Shown in pieces: positions 46,598 through 60,200 of a DNA stretch of 64,000 nucleotides (within the stretch, counting starts at the first letter, position 1; each line of letters opens with the position of its first letter). A program made the translations under genes and the position numbers. Below the pieces are notes generated by a model. That model was not told where the DNA came from and did not search any database. It saw only the letters and a program-made list of their open reading frames with translations. The DNA is from Turnera subulata (Eukaryota; Streptophyta; Magnoliopsida; Malpighiales; Passifloraceae): positions 1-64,000 of the forward strand of contig JAKUCV010002171.1 in the NCBI GenBank assembly GCA_028386065.3, given 5' to 3'.

Positions 46598-47864
46598 AAT
46601 AATGACGAGCTGAGTTTATTGTTATGGCTCTTGCAAAACCCTGCCCCTGTATGCTTGATGTGTTAAATCAAAGTTACTCTTCTATTATATCCATTAATGA
46701 GCTAATTCTACCAATATCCTGTTTCATTAAATTGGCTTAACTCTTATCTTTCAGGATATTTGTCTTATTTTTGTTGATATAAGGGACTGATAGTTGGATC
46801 TGCCGACTGTCCATTCTGAATTAGTGATGCTATTTTCATGTGAGATTGTATCAGCAATCGGATTCTGAATCACTAGTGCCTTTGCCTATTAAACCTTGGC
46901 CAAACTTGATTAAAGAGGTGGAATAAGGGGCAAGTGCTTGAGTGAAATTTCATCCCTTGGATTGTAGCATCCTTGCTTTTTTGCCATCTCATTGGTAGCA
47001 GAGTGGATTCTTTGGTGTCCCATTAATTGGCAAAATATTTAGTTAATCACACATTTCAAAAGGCCAAACTTTAAATCTTCTTCTGACTTAAAATTAAGAT
47101 TTAATGGCCTTAGCCTAACCGAGAAATTTTATGGTAGTCTAAAAAATAATCTTTTTTTTCGTTTACTGTTGAAGATGAAAGAGTTAAACCAAAAGCTAAA
47201 GTCTTTTAGTAATGGTTAATCAAGCAATTGTGGTTGGGAGTTGAAGAGAAATTACAAACCTAGAAATGCCTAACTAAATTTCCTCAACAAGATTTTCTCG
47301 GGCGCCCAATTCGTCACGTATTTTTTGTTTTCCTATAAGTTTCACTTTTTACCCTGTTGTCCTCGCGAACGAACAACTCTCCAACTCACCTGAACCTAGC
47401 TTGCGCTTATGTTTTATTGTATTATTGCAATCTTTTCATGACTTTCATGACAAAAGGTTAAAGATGAACAAAAAGTTAAATGCTTTATGGGCATCCAGCT
47501 GCGGAAATGAACAGCAGAAGCTGCCAAGTGAAAGGGAAAGAGAAGAAGAAAAGGAACACGCTTGACCGCGCAAATGGTTTCTTCAACAAAATGAAGCACA
47601 ATCCGTAGAGTAGTATATAAATTAACCATGATGATACATATATATGTCTTTCTATTTCTGCATCACTTCCTAGAAATTGTAGCTAGCTAGAGGAGTAGTA
47701 CTAATTAACCGCACTTTTAAGTCTCTCTGGACCAGTAGTCAGCCATAACTGAGAACAGTGGAATTCGCTGCCTGCCTTATAATCCAACCCTTTCAACTCC
47801 TTCTTGGTGTGATCAGACTTATCACGCAAAGACCAGTTGGGTGGGTGCAATAACATTAATATAA
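46598..47864. other. Intergenic between convergent genes
   Basis: 3' flanks of the plus-strand gene ending at 46597 and the minus-strand gene ending at 47865. No recognisable coding sequence. Confidence 0.45.
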
Positions 47865-48170
47865 TTAAGGAGAAGAGAAAGAGTCATCAGGATCCATCCA
47901 ATTCTGTTGGTTGGGGGCCGAACCCTTCATCACCAGCTCCTGGAAAGCGTTCCTGACCTTGTTCAAGCTTTTACGGTGGCGGATACGCCTGAGGATAACC
48001 TGCTTGTCCAAGGCCTTGGAGTTAGAAGATGACTTTAATAAGTGGAGCTCCCTGCTGATGGGAGTTGAAACTGGTTGGGTGTCTGCTTCTTCTTCAGGAT
48101 GGTTTAGTCTCAGCTTCTCAGCCTCTGATGAGAAAGACTGGTGGTGGGTTTTGGAGATCATGAAGGCCAT
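47865..48170 (-). CDS. Small plant protein of unknown function (101 aa)
   Basis: A single exon starting MAFMISKTHHQSFSSEAEKL. The middle is polar; the basic stretch VILRRIRHRKSLNKVRNAFQELV (about residues 58-80) is the part I believe is conserved in a family of small plant proteins of this size. No signal peptide or membrane segment. An ATATATAG on the plus strand (48281-48288) gives a TATA-like CTATATAT about 110 bp upstream on the coding strand. Function unknown. Confidence 0.6.
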   Translation of the reverse strand: MAFMISKTHHQSFSSEAEKLRLNHPEEEADTQPVSTPISRELHLLKSSSNSKALDKQVILRRIRHRKSLNKVRNAFQELVMKGSAPNQQNWMDPDDSFSSP

Positions 48171-51100
48171 TTTTCTGTTTTTGATTGATAAAGTGGAGTC
48201 AATAGTGAGGAGATACCGGATCTGTGACTATGTTTATGTTATTTTCCTTTCTTGAAGGAGGAGATAGTAGTGCATGTAAGATATATAGATCATAATAGGA
48301 GGAGACAGGTGCTGGCATCGGTTTATGTAATAGTGTGTGTGTGTGTGTTGTTGGAGATTCAGTGGGATGCTCTAAAGTGGTTTGCCTGAATCCACCACTC
48401 CCAATCAGTGGGTTTTCACAAAATAGTCGGTACTAAAGCGACAGCCGCCGCCGATATTGCCCACAGGTTATATTGTAGTATTTTCTTTTGAGTAAGGAAA
48501 ATATATTTATGGTTTTTTTAGTTTGTTTTTCATAATATTTATATTTTTTTACAAGTACAGGAGGTATCAAAAGGTGTACATTTCTTTTTGCAGGCATTTG
48601 GCGGTACACGTACGGTTTTCCTCTTAGTGCCACATAAGGCATGGGCATGGGAAGTAAAAACTTCTCTGTGTAGTCGGTCCCATCGAGTCTCATTTTTTAA
48701 TTTCTTTTTCACTAACTATTTTTTAATACTGAAAGAGTATTCCAGTGGCTGTGGCTGGACTCTTTTTTTTTTTTTTACTAATTACCATGTTTGACGAAAA
48801 TTCTCCGTTACAGCAATATCTTTTATTTTTTCTTGGTTCAATAACCAGAATATGCACAGATTTTTCTGTTTGCGGAACTCTAATAAAGTAATAATGGGCT
48901 ATGAGCCGGTCCTAACCATGTGGCAGCATTTTCCTATTGCTTACAGCATCTTCATAAACATTTTTTTTTTTGATGAGGCATCTCAATAAACAATTAGGCC
49001 ACCTGAATCCAACTTAAAAAGTCGATAGGATAAATCTGGGTCAATTCCCTGGTGCACAGGACGCACAGTAAAGCAATATGGCCCCTTAAACAACGTATTC
49101 TACCGCAAGTTTCGAGGCTTTGATACAAAGCTCTCTGTGCAAAACTAACGCTCCAGATTGCTATATTATAGGTGAAATATTTGCCGGCCTTTTATAATAT
49201 TTTAGCCTTTTTTTTAATGAAAATTAGTTAAGGTGAAATACTCCCCTAGGCAACGAAAATTCTGAGGAAAATATTTTATGCTTTTTAATAACATAAATAT
49301 TCTTTTAAAGTTTGACAATTATTCAAATCAAATTAATATCTCTTTAATATATTGAATATTACAACCACATATCACCATATTTCTCACCCTTTATTGTCAT
49401 TTTCTTTGATTGACCGAGTCTCAACACCCGGTTGTGGAAATAATGGTTGCTTTGTATCGCAACTGACAATAAATTCTCTCAAACAGTTTCAGAACAATTC
49501 TTGAAATTAGTTACTAGGGATGTTTCGGTTAATCGCTCTGCCTCCCTTTAATCTTCACAAGCTTTGGACTGGGAAAGGAAAAGATATAAGCAGATTGAGA
49601 AAAGTTAAATTTCGCTGTTCTTTTTGTCTGTTCGGGTGTGCTATTGCCGACTGGAGCAGGATTGAGTCGCCGCTCGACGTAAATCAGCTTCGTCGTCCAC
49701 ATTGGAAAGATTAGGCGTCTAGGGAAGAAAGAAATTAGAGAGATATTAGGTTTTTTTTTATATATTTTATAAAATAATTAATGACATATATAGTTAATAG
49801 TAAAGATTTATTGTTTAGAACATAAGATGCCACCTTACCCTAAAATTTTCAAGGGTGGGTTATGTAGTGGCAAATAGCATTACTGGACCGATCTCCCTTG
49901 GTATCGTGTCGTCTGCGAAATGACTGAAATCGCAAAGTTTTCTTCTTTCATACTGAAATCGCAAAATAGATAAACATGTACGGGTAATATTTCTACCGAT
50001 TAAACGACATACTGGTAGTATATATCTAATGGGTTTTTTTTTTTCGATATCACTTATTTCAGACACTACACAAATGATTAAGTATTTAAGATTATTTCCT
50101 TTTTAACGCTCTTATCATGTGCCCCTAACTAGGGCACAAAATAGAAAAATCCTTATCTAATTGACAAATTTCTTTTTCTTATAAGGTTAGGACAAAACAA
50201 CAATAAATGTCGACTTGGTATTAAGGCAACTGGAATCGCCCGCCCACAGCATAAAAGTTCAACCTGGCCTCTTGTAGTGCTCACGAGCCAAAACTTCCCC
50301 TCTACTCTTTGAACACAAAATAACAAACGGCTGCTCCCCCTAAAGCAGGAAAAGAAACCAACAGATTGCAAATACCAAGTTCTTTTGAAGGCCGGCAGAA
50401 AAAGCCGCTACTGCAATGCTTCAGTGAGCGGTAATCTTTTTCACGTTGGACAGTGCCCGGGAAAGTGAAGAACTGGAGACCCCAACTATCAGAGTTCTTC
50501 AATATAAAATCCCACACATGGGCATAATTTTTGTTTCTCCATTTGGTTGTGATAGATTTTGAGAGTAATCCACTGACTATTGTTAACTTGTTGCATTGCA
50601 TCTGTTTTTAAGATATACAATGCTTCGTTTTATTAAAACAAAAATGCTTCGCGTGGGCAATGAACAAGACAAAATTATGTCAATAAACGACAAGGAATAG
50701 AATCAGGAATGAGCCTATGAGCGTGATTTCCTTCCAATCCAAAAATAGGAATTAGTAAGACATCCAAACGGCATGAGGGGGATACATACATTACAGTACT
50801 CTCTTAAACGAGACACCAACGAGATCACTCCCTCCCTCCCAGTCCCAGCCTCCCAGGTGACAAACAAATGGGCAGCCCAGCCCACAGGTTTGATGAATAA
50901 AACTGGGGGCGTTGGTAATAGCACTTTTCTTAACTTTTTAAAGTTTCCCTCCCTTTCGCTGTCCAATTTTATGGAACGGATGAAATGAACCAGAAGACAG
51001 TCATGTCATGTGGACCTAAAAACCTAATCATACACAATGACAAAGAAGAAAAATGTAGCACGAAGACAAATCATCAGGGTAAGGCACAGAGCATTTGATA

Positions 51101-51258
51101 ACGAGAGCTCTAATTATATGGCCTGTATCAATCATCAGCGCTCGTTAAAAAACGGTCGCTGCATTCTTGCATCAGCATATCCCAAAATGGTGATGTGGTG
51201 GTAATATGAAGAATAATGAAGAAAAACAAGAGCAGAGAGATGCAAAAGCATTTTATTA
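48171..51258. other. Intergenic, no gene seen
   Basis: A (GT)n microsatellite at 48336-48350 and several T runs. Frames of 60-100 codons here show no recognisable family. The last part before 51259 is the 3' UTR side of the VPS13-type gene. Confidence 0.45.
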
Positions 51259-54200
51259 CTATCGATCATCATTTTTATCAAGAAAACTCAACAAATAACC
51301 ACTCACAATTCGCCGTGCTATAGGGTTAGGAATACAACGACATAGCCTTCCATCAACATAAGCCAGAATACCAGATAACACAAACTTACCAATGCCCCAT
51401 TTCCATACGAAAATCCCCTTGGGCTCCTGCTCAGTGGAGTCTGCCGGTACCAAAGCTTTTGAAACATCACTCTCCGAACTTCTCTTCGACTTGATATTGG
51501 CCATGAACTTACCAGTTTGCTTTCTCATCAAACGAATTACAAAACTAACAAAGAGGTGTTCGCACAGGGTCAGCACCGTTGGTCCAATTTTCCACTCCTG
51601 CGTTGAAGATTTTCTCAAGATTAGTTTTCTTTGAGGAATTCAAGGACAGAATTGTATGAATAGCAACCAGCTCTGCTCAGCAATGGGCAAACTGTAACGT
51701 ACATATAACAACTGCAAAATGCTTTGGCAGCCAAGGATGAAAGGGAGGAAAGAATAATCAACCAAAGATTTCCCCATTTGTACTGACAATCATGTTCATG
51801 GTTATTGACTTCCCAAACTTCAAAAATATGCATGCATGTAACTTAATACTTTGATGGGGAATGACATACTACAATATGGAACTATGGGTGATCGATTGCA
51901 GTTTTTGCATTCCAAAACTACCACTAAAACACAACGTCAAAAGCATTTGGCTTGAAGTGAATGAACAAGAAAATGATAAGGAAGAGAAAAGAACGGAAAA
52001 AGAGAGTGATTAAAACCGAGTATAGCTTCTAAACTCTAACAACCAGCAGATCACCAATGTATATGCATTAAGTGATTACAGGACAGCTGATGGATTGTCT
52101 TCTCAAGTACCTCTACTTCTATATTTCGAAGCCATATATTATAAGTAAACAAGAACTACGGAGGCAAAATAGCAAGCACTTACACTGTCTCCTTGCAAAT
52201 GACGCAGAGGGCGTGAAGATGCTGAAGGGTCACCTTTTAACAAGCCCTTGCTCATGAGGAATCCCTTCACACGGTCCATGATCTCATCTATAAGAGTACT
52301 GTTTGGGGGCAGGTTTTTCAGGAAAACCTGAACCAAAACTACAGTTACTAAAAAGCTAATTATCAAAACACAAAATTGTAAGGCATAAAATGTTTCATGC
52401 AGTATGATTTTGACCTCAAAAAGAAAAATGGAAAAGAGGGGTGGGGGCGTGGATTCCTAGACTAAGCAATGTTTCATAAAACAAAGATTTCACAGTAGGC
52501 GAAACTTTCAGACCTGGGGATCAAACAACCTGGATGGTCCATTAGTACAAGGTTTTTACTTCCATTTTACTGCTTAACCAAAAAACTCAGCTAGTTATCA
52601 GTTAGGTGACTTGGTCTCACAACATAAGCATCTGTTATTTCATGAATCCACAAAATAAAACAAGGTATAAGATATACACTCATTTCGCAACTGTCTCTCC
52701 CATAAACAGATACCTGATCGTCAATAACTCTGACTCTAAGATATTCTTGTCTATACATGGTGTCCAGCATAGCTTGAAGGTAGCCTTCAATATACAACTG
52801 CATGATTTAAAATGATCAGTGGCAGATTAGAGGTACCAAATTAGAAGCGCGCTAGGACCAGTAAAGCTGTGAACAACCATAAAATGTGACTACACAAGAT
52901 ACAAATCTTAATGCCCAACATCTGCAATGTTGCCCGACCAGCAAATGATGCTTCTTAATTTTATTCTCCACGAAAACACAGTATATCTTTCTAGTATGCA
53001 ATGACACATTGATGGATTACCGACTTTCTTATAAAGCAATGCGCAAAAGAGCCAGAACAGAGACATGGCAAGAACGAAGACCAAAATTTCTATGACTTTC
53101 ATCAGCATTATAGATTAAACATAACAACCTCATCAGTGCCAGGGCTTCGATCAAGCTTCACCTTCCTGTCTGGTCCTCCTCCCATCAAAGCAGTCCCCAG
53201 AAGTGATGGTTCCATGGCTAGTTTCAATATTCCGTGGTGGAAACCAGTCACCTTCACAATCAAATTAGGAGTATTAGTTTTGTCACTCCAGCAACTTTTA
53301 TACAAATATTCCATATCCTCATATAATGGAGCAAGTTATTGCAGAAGTTGCTGAATGCAGGAAAACTTTTAAGAGTGAGATGATTAGCAGTACCATTCCA
53401 TCAAAACCACTGGCTTCTGCTCCTTTCAGAACAGAGTCTGATATTTCAGTGACAGCAGCAAACAGCATGTTGGAGCCGACAGTTCTTAACTGCAAAGCAA
53501 TCATGCAATTAATAGCTGTAGCATGTACAATGACAATGAAAACCTGTCCTGGAAGAACTAAAAAACTTACTGTTTTTCCCAAATCACCAAAGTACCGTTT
53601 AGTTCCCGAGAACCCTTTATCATTAATACATTTACTGATGAATCTGAAAGTACCTATCCTCAAGAAGCAGCAAAGCAATCAAAGCATCAGAATCAAAGAA
53701 ACCCAAATCAATTCAACAACCATGCTGAGATCACAAACATGAGAATCCCAACTATCACTACCAAGCAGGTTCTAAAGGCAGACAGCAACTTAGGCAAAAA
53801 CAAATAACAGTACTAAGATGCATATCACAATATTGCAACAATCTAAAATCCTTCAGGAGTCTATAGTACTTTCTTTTAGCTAATTTTGCAAACCTTCTGT
53901 GGATTTTAGAAGATATTGAAAAGGGAAAATGAGAGAAATTGAATTTTTCTTCATTTGGTCAAGCAGCCAGCATGAATTGCGAATACATGATTCTAAAGCA
54001 CAATCTATCACCATGTTCCGAAAAAGATGATGAGATAGAATGTTAAGAGTAAATCCCAGCGAAATAAAGTAGAAACAGGCTCAATAAAGAAGAGCTTGGA
54101 GATTTTGGGTATCCATCTGTATCAACTCTCCATCTCACAGTTGAGGGGATATCACATGAGAATGGAAATTCATGTAGTGCAGATAGTGGATTTACCAAAA

Positions 54201-57200
54201 ATTGTATTGGACATGGATAGAGAAAGAAGTAGAGTTAAATAGTTACCTATTGTAACACCAGGTAGATTAACCAATGCCCGTGAAGGATCAAAGAAGATGT
54301 CAAGAGAAGATGAAGCCAAATCATCAAATATGGATGCGAAAGCTGGAGGGAGCAAGGGGCTTCCTTTTGCAATGTATATGGCCCTCATTGCATACCTGGA
54401 TTATTGTGCCACTGTTAAGACGCATTCTATGTGTACATAGAACAAGAATAACGTTGATAGGTTTACCATGAGTAATGCTTTGCACATCTGATACATAATT
54501 CGCGCATGGTTATTAAAGCGTGTGTAACCAGGACCCCATTGAGTTCGACAGTCCTATTTTTAACTGGGGGAACCTGCCAAAGAAAAAGGTGAAAAGAAAT
54601 TACTCGCAGGTGACAGGACCAAAACATGCTTTGCACGTATCAGAATGTAAGAAGAGATGTGATGTCTTGTTGCATAGTAAGGAGCAGTTGTCACACCTTT
54701 ACCACACTATGCAGTAATGACCTAAGGGTCTCCTGGGCAGAATTATAACTCGAATATGAATCCCCAGGAAGAAAGCTAACAATTATCTGCAAGGCTTGGA
54801 AAAACATAGTTCAGATTAAACAAAAGCATAGGGAAAGGAACAACAGTCAATATATATCAGTCTTATATCAAAAAGAAAAATATCAGAGTCAAGAAAAAAA
54901 GAGTGCAGAACCTTGATTGGGTGGACCTCAAAATGATCAAAGTAATATTCCCGTCTCGGAGTATTTGAGTCGCTGAGAGAAGTTCTCCAAAATGAGGCAA
55001 TTCTCAATAATGTCTCCTCATCAACGTTTAAATCAATTGGCTGCATTGGAAGATCAAATCATAAGAGTTAAAGCAGCCATAACACATGAGGTCATGTGTA
55101 TTGCACTTACCAACCTTCATATCATAACCAACAAGAAAACTAAAAGAAAGCCATTTGCCTCTATTCAACAAGAGCACAACTCAAAGTCAGCTCCAAGAAT
55201 TTTACCTGCAGAATAATTGATGCATATTCAACTTGTCTAACACTGGAGCTGGTTGAAAGTAGGACACAGGCAATTCTCAATATGGGGGCATCTGAGTCAC
55301 TGAAGCCCTGTTGGTGTCTCCGAAGCATTGCAGCAAAGGGAGAACCTTTCCACTTCAGGTCCACATTTATCGACTACATGGATTTAGAAAAAAACATCAT
55401 TAACAGCAAAAAAAATACACATTTCTGCCCTGTGCTTAGTTAAAAGAATTCCAGGAGCAGAACATAAAGCAGGCATATCACCTGGACAGATATCTGGTTA
55501 TATTTCTTCTGATCGGTAAACAGGGAATCTAGACTCGTACTTCCAAGCCTCATCACCACAATTGGAGTGTAAGGCAATTCATCATCATCATCTAGGCCCT
55601 AGAGGAAAAAAAGTCATTCAAGACAAACATTTCACGTCATTAAGGAAGAAACAAGCATGCTATTCATTCTTAATATACAGGCTAATAACTCGCTGAATAG
55701 AAAATAATTTCGCAGGTAGAGACTTGCAGAGTCCCAATGGTAAAGAAATCAAGTAAATCTTAAAATACAATTATAAATCTAAAGTGCAGCAGTTATAGCC
55801 AAAGTGTTCAAGAAATAATATCTAAAGTGAAACAGTTATGCAAAATCCTTTTAAATGACCTGCTTTCCTTGTTCGAGTAACTGGATGGCAAAATGAAACA
55901 CTCTGAGTTGGATTTTTGCACATGACTGCAGCATTCTATCCTCCTTATGTCTGTTGGAAGATTCACAAATTCGTAAGACACGAGTAGTGCCCTCTGCATA
56001 TACTTCATACCCTACTTTGGAGATGTCCAAGCTGTTTAACTGACGAGAAGAAGTTTTCTGGTCTCTGGATATTTTGTCCATGAAAGAATGAGAAACCAAT
56101 CCTAACCGCTGCGTTGATATGAGAAAAGGTTTCCAACTGCGTATCTTATCCATGTTAATCTCACGCAGGTTCATATCTGCATCAAGATACAAGGTTGCCA
56201 GTTACTGAAATTCCAGGGATATGAATGCAAATAAAATTGTCCAAGCTTTTAGAGAGCAGCTCAGCCTGCTTAGTTTAAACAAGGTTGACTTCTGCTTATG
56301 CTCATGGGAAGCAAAATCATTAACTTTGAACTCAGATGATAAATTATCTTTCAAAGGCTATTCATTATAACAAATAAACAGGCGAAGTTTGAGCTTTCTT
56401 TTGAAAGTGTCATACTGTGGTCATTCTATAGTTGCAGGAAACTATTTTAAAATTTAAACCTCACTAGCTAATATAATCCAGATTAGTAACATAAGAATAC
56501 CATATTCAAGATTTAAATTTTAAGTCACCCTAGTGCATCTAAATCACTTGATAGTTTAAATATCCTCAAAATTGTTCATAAGCTTGAACAATCAATCTTG
56601 TAGCCTAACAGGCCAAGCTTAGTCAAGTTTAAACTTATCTAGCTCGGAGAGCTCTTAGGAATAAGCATAGACTTGATCAACTAAACTTCATGAACTAAGC
56701 TCAAGTAAAGCTTTTATAGGGCTAAGAGCAGTCAACGTGGGAGTAACCCCACTCATTTTTACAAACTTAGTTGAAGGTAACCAACATCTGGCTATAGAAA
56801 AATGGTCAAAATTACACGGTCAATCATAAACATCTGGTGCCTGCCACATATTGCACAGGTATATAAGTTCTACGCAGTTTTACTCTCAAGAGGGGGAAAA
56901 CAAAAACATTTCTCTCGAACTCAGTCAGAGATCTCCACCTAGTTCTGGTCCTTTAGTTCCTCGTTTCAATTTCTTACTAACAATAGACACTGGTGGGAGG
57001 GAAGAGGGGACGAAATCAGGTACACGTACAAAAGTATTTCCACTTATATAAAACAGTCACATGAGAACAAATATCATTGTGGCTTTACCATTGATTAGAA
57101 CAACCAGCTTATGAGGACGGGTCAAATCATCCCAGACGTAATAAACGCTACTGTTAGATGCAAGAACCTCTCTCTCTGATGAATCCTGTAGCAATGAACA

Positions 57201-60200
57201 TCAACAGTATGTAACATAATCACAAATTCGTTAGAAAAAGAGAAATGGACGCAAGGAACAACCTTTTGATAGAAGGTCAGAGATGCATCACACAACTGAT
57301 TCTCAATCCGATATGGTAGATTGCTAATTGGTGGTTTGTGGAAGTGCACACCAAGAGTAGAACCTTCTTCTACTACATTGACAGCAGCAAATATTGTTTC
57401 GCTGTTTTCTGATCCTTGTAGTTGAATTGATTGCTTTCTGAATTTTAGGAAAAAGCATCCCAAAGAAGTAATGCACACTGGACCTGACCAGCCTGTTTTA
57501 GACTCATCCAGTTGGAACTGAATATGTACAAGCGAAGCATCACTATCGTTTCTATGCTTTTGGATGACATTCTCAAATAGACTGAATTCTCTAATCTTTC
57601 TATGTACAGTCTGCAACTGCAATGCTGCTTTCTGCTTACTGTTAATGTGGATAGCACCTGCATTTTCATCCTTAGGCAGAAAGAGAAAGGTGAGCACACA
57701 TCATACAGATTGATCAAACATTTTTCAAATGAAAAAGAAACATTATGAATTGCTAAAGCAAGACCAACCTCTAAAAAACACTGACGAACGTAGATGCTTT
57801 CGTCTGACTCGTTAAATACAATATGTCTCGAGACCAAAGTCACTGTTTGGGATGGCACAACCACCTTGCTCAAAGATGGTCCCATAGCAATACCAAACTT
57901 TGCAATATAAATCACGTCAGACCTCCTTAATTCAAAGCTTATCTCTGTTGTGCCTGATAACGCATCCAAGTCCAACACTGCCTCACTTTCGAAGTCCAAC
58001 AGTTTGAGCCGTAACTTGTTGGATCTAACAATGAAGTATGTAAGCAGACCATAACAAGAAACAAAAATTTTAATGAAGCCTCTCACGTTGATGAACTTCA
58101 AACTATTGAGATTACCTTAAAAACCATGAGAGTGTTGAATTTGGGGGCAATAACAATCCAAATTCAGGAGAAATTCTGGGACCCAATTTCATCACCTCCT
58201 CCCTGAAAAGATTTATTGCTATCAAGTAAATGTAGATGCAGAGAATGTCCAAATGTAAAATCCTCAAAGACAAACCTCCTACCTAGATAGAAGCTTCTGA
58301 TTGGGTGTGAAGAAAAATAGAGAGAAATCAGTAACATTCTTCAAGGAATATGGCGTGAAGATAGTACCCTGAGAAAAAAAAAGGAGAGTTCAATGCTCTA
58401 CCCAGATCAATTTAGTTACTAGATGTACATGAAAACTCCTAACGCATGGAAAACTAAAAATGACAACAGAAATATGTACTTGCGACTAGAAATGAACTAT
58501 CAGGCCAAGGAAATTGTATAACCACCTCCAATATGCCTCTTAGCCCACGAGACAATCTTAGGATGGCAAAATATTTTCCACCACCAAAATCGAGATCTAT
58601 GTCCAGATAATTGACATCAGCTTTTTTCTTAAGCAACTTCTTGATCCAATCACTACTGTTGACCGGTTTAGAACTGGAACGAAAAGCAGTCAAAGTAACT
58701 GTTAAATACATTATGGAGGGATTAGCATAAAAGTCAACAGTTGATCCGCATGGTATTGTTGCTTGCTTCCCAATGTTGTTATGAACAACGGTGGTAGGTA
58801 GACCTGCAAGAAGATGGAAGTTATGACTGTGCAACTCCAAAGGTGTTATAGTTCCATGAGTATTTGATGACACTTACCATCCTCACTCAAAAGCACATGT
58901 ATCTCTGTATGTAGTAAATTGGACACTTGCACCGTAGGAAGAAGAAAAATTTCCTTTTGCTCTTGCAAGGCAACCGTTGAATTTTTATTGCCAGAGCTAT
59001 CACTAGCTGAATCAGGATGAATAACAGGGACATCTCTTCCAATACTTTGAATCAGAAAATGAAGGTTACTGACATCTGCTCCAGAATTGAGAGTACAACA
59101 AGCTGTGCTAAAAGAATATTTCACCGAGTCCCCAGATAACGCTCTGCGGACTCTGTAACCTAATTTATCAAAAATTCCAGAAAGGCGGACAGCCTTTCCG
59201 CCTTTGAGTTCATCTGACCATTCCACTGAAAGTGAACACTCTGCATTTATATTGCCATCTGTAATTTTAGGTCTGAAAGAAAATAAGAAGTTGCCTGCAA
59301 ATAAATAACAACAATAAAAGTTTCAAGAAACGCAGAGAAAACAGCACTCCTCCTAGAAATGGGATGGGAGAAGGAAATAAGAAAGAGACAAGCACAGGAT
59401 AGCAATCTGGACGAGTAACTACCATGTGATAAAATAAATAATTCTAGATTAACAAATAAGCACAGATAATCCTAACTATTTTCATTTCTTAATTAACAGC
59501 ATGATTCAAAAATCCAGATTCCACCCCAACCACTGCAAGTCAAGCATTCCACTCATTTCATATTTCTTGAAGAATGGAGGATACTATCCAAGAAAGATAC
59601 AATTCCAACTGTAAGGTCGTACTTTTAGGTCTTTAACCTTTCTTCTAAATGGAAGAACCATGACATTAACCATTTCAAATGCAGCTATTGAGTAAACAAC
59701 AATATTTTTGCCATCAAATGCAAATTCATTCAAGCATGTGTCTTTTGTCTGAAAAACCATTCCCCTAATAATGAGAGAGATCAAATTTCACATAAATAAT
59801 TTACACTCCCTGAATACCTGAACTCCAACCATTGCTTTGTCATCAGTCAGTACGATGTAGTAGATGAAAGAAGAAGATTATAGTTTTCAAGGTGGACAAT
59901 GCATAGCAAGGACACTATTAACTGTCTTGTTCTACAGTTAGTCCCGAAGAATATAACTAATAACTAGTAACTCATAGATTGCATGTCATTTTGGAACTTA
60001 TGTAAATGTGGAAGTAATAACGAAAATACTATCCAGAAAAACAAGGACACATGAAGAAAACCCAGACATATGCATGGTAAGGGTTTCAAAGCAAAAGAAA
60101 GTTGAGAATATGGCTCAGTCAATGTTGTATATGATTTAATTAACCACTGGGTTTGAGAATTCATACCAACACTAAGAGACATTAGAGTCTTCTTTAACTC

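Noticed and set aside
47911..48255. 114-codon plus-strand frame
   Set aside because: Opposite the 101-aa minus-strand gene, whose basic conserved stretch is more protein-like.
53319..53742. Plus-strand frame of 138 codons
   Set aside because: Opposite two VPS13 exons and the introns around them; no similarity of its own.
59584..59784. Open minus-strand frame between VPS13 exons
   Set aside because: The exons on either side join in perfect phase (SLSVG-NFLFSF) without it, so it is intronic.
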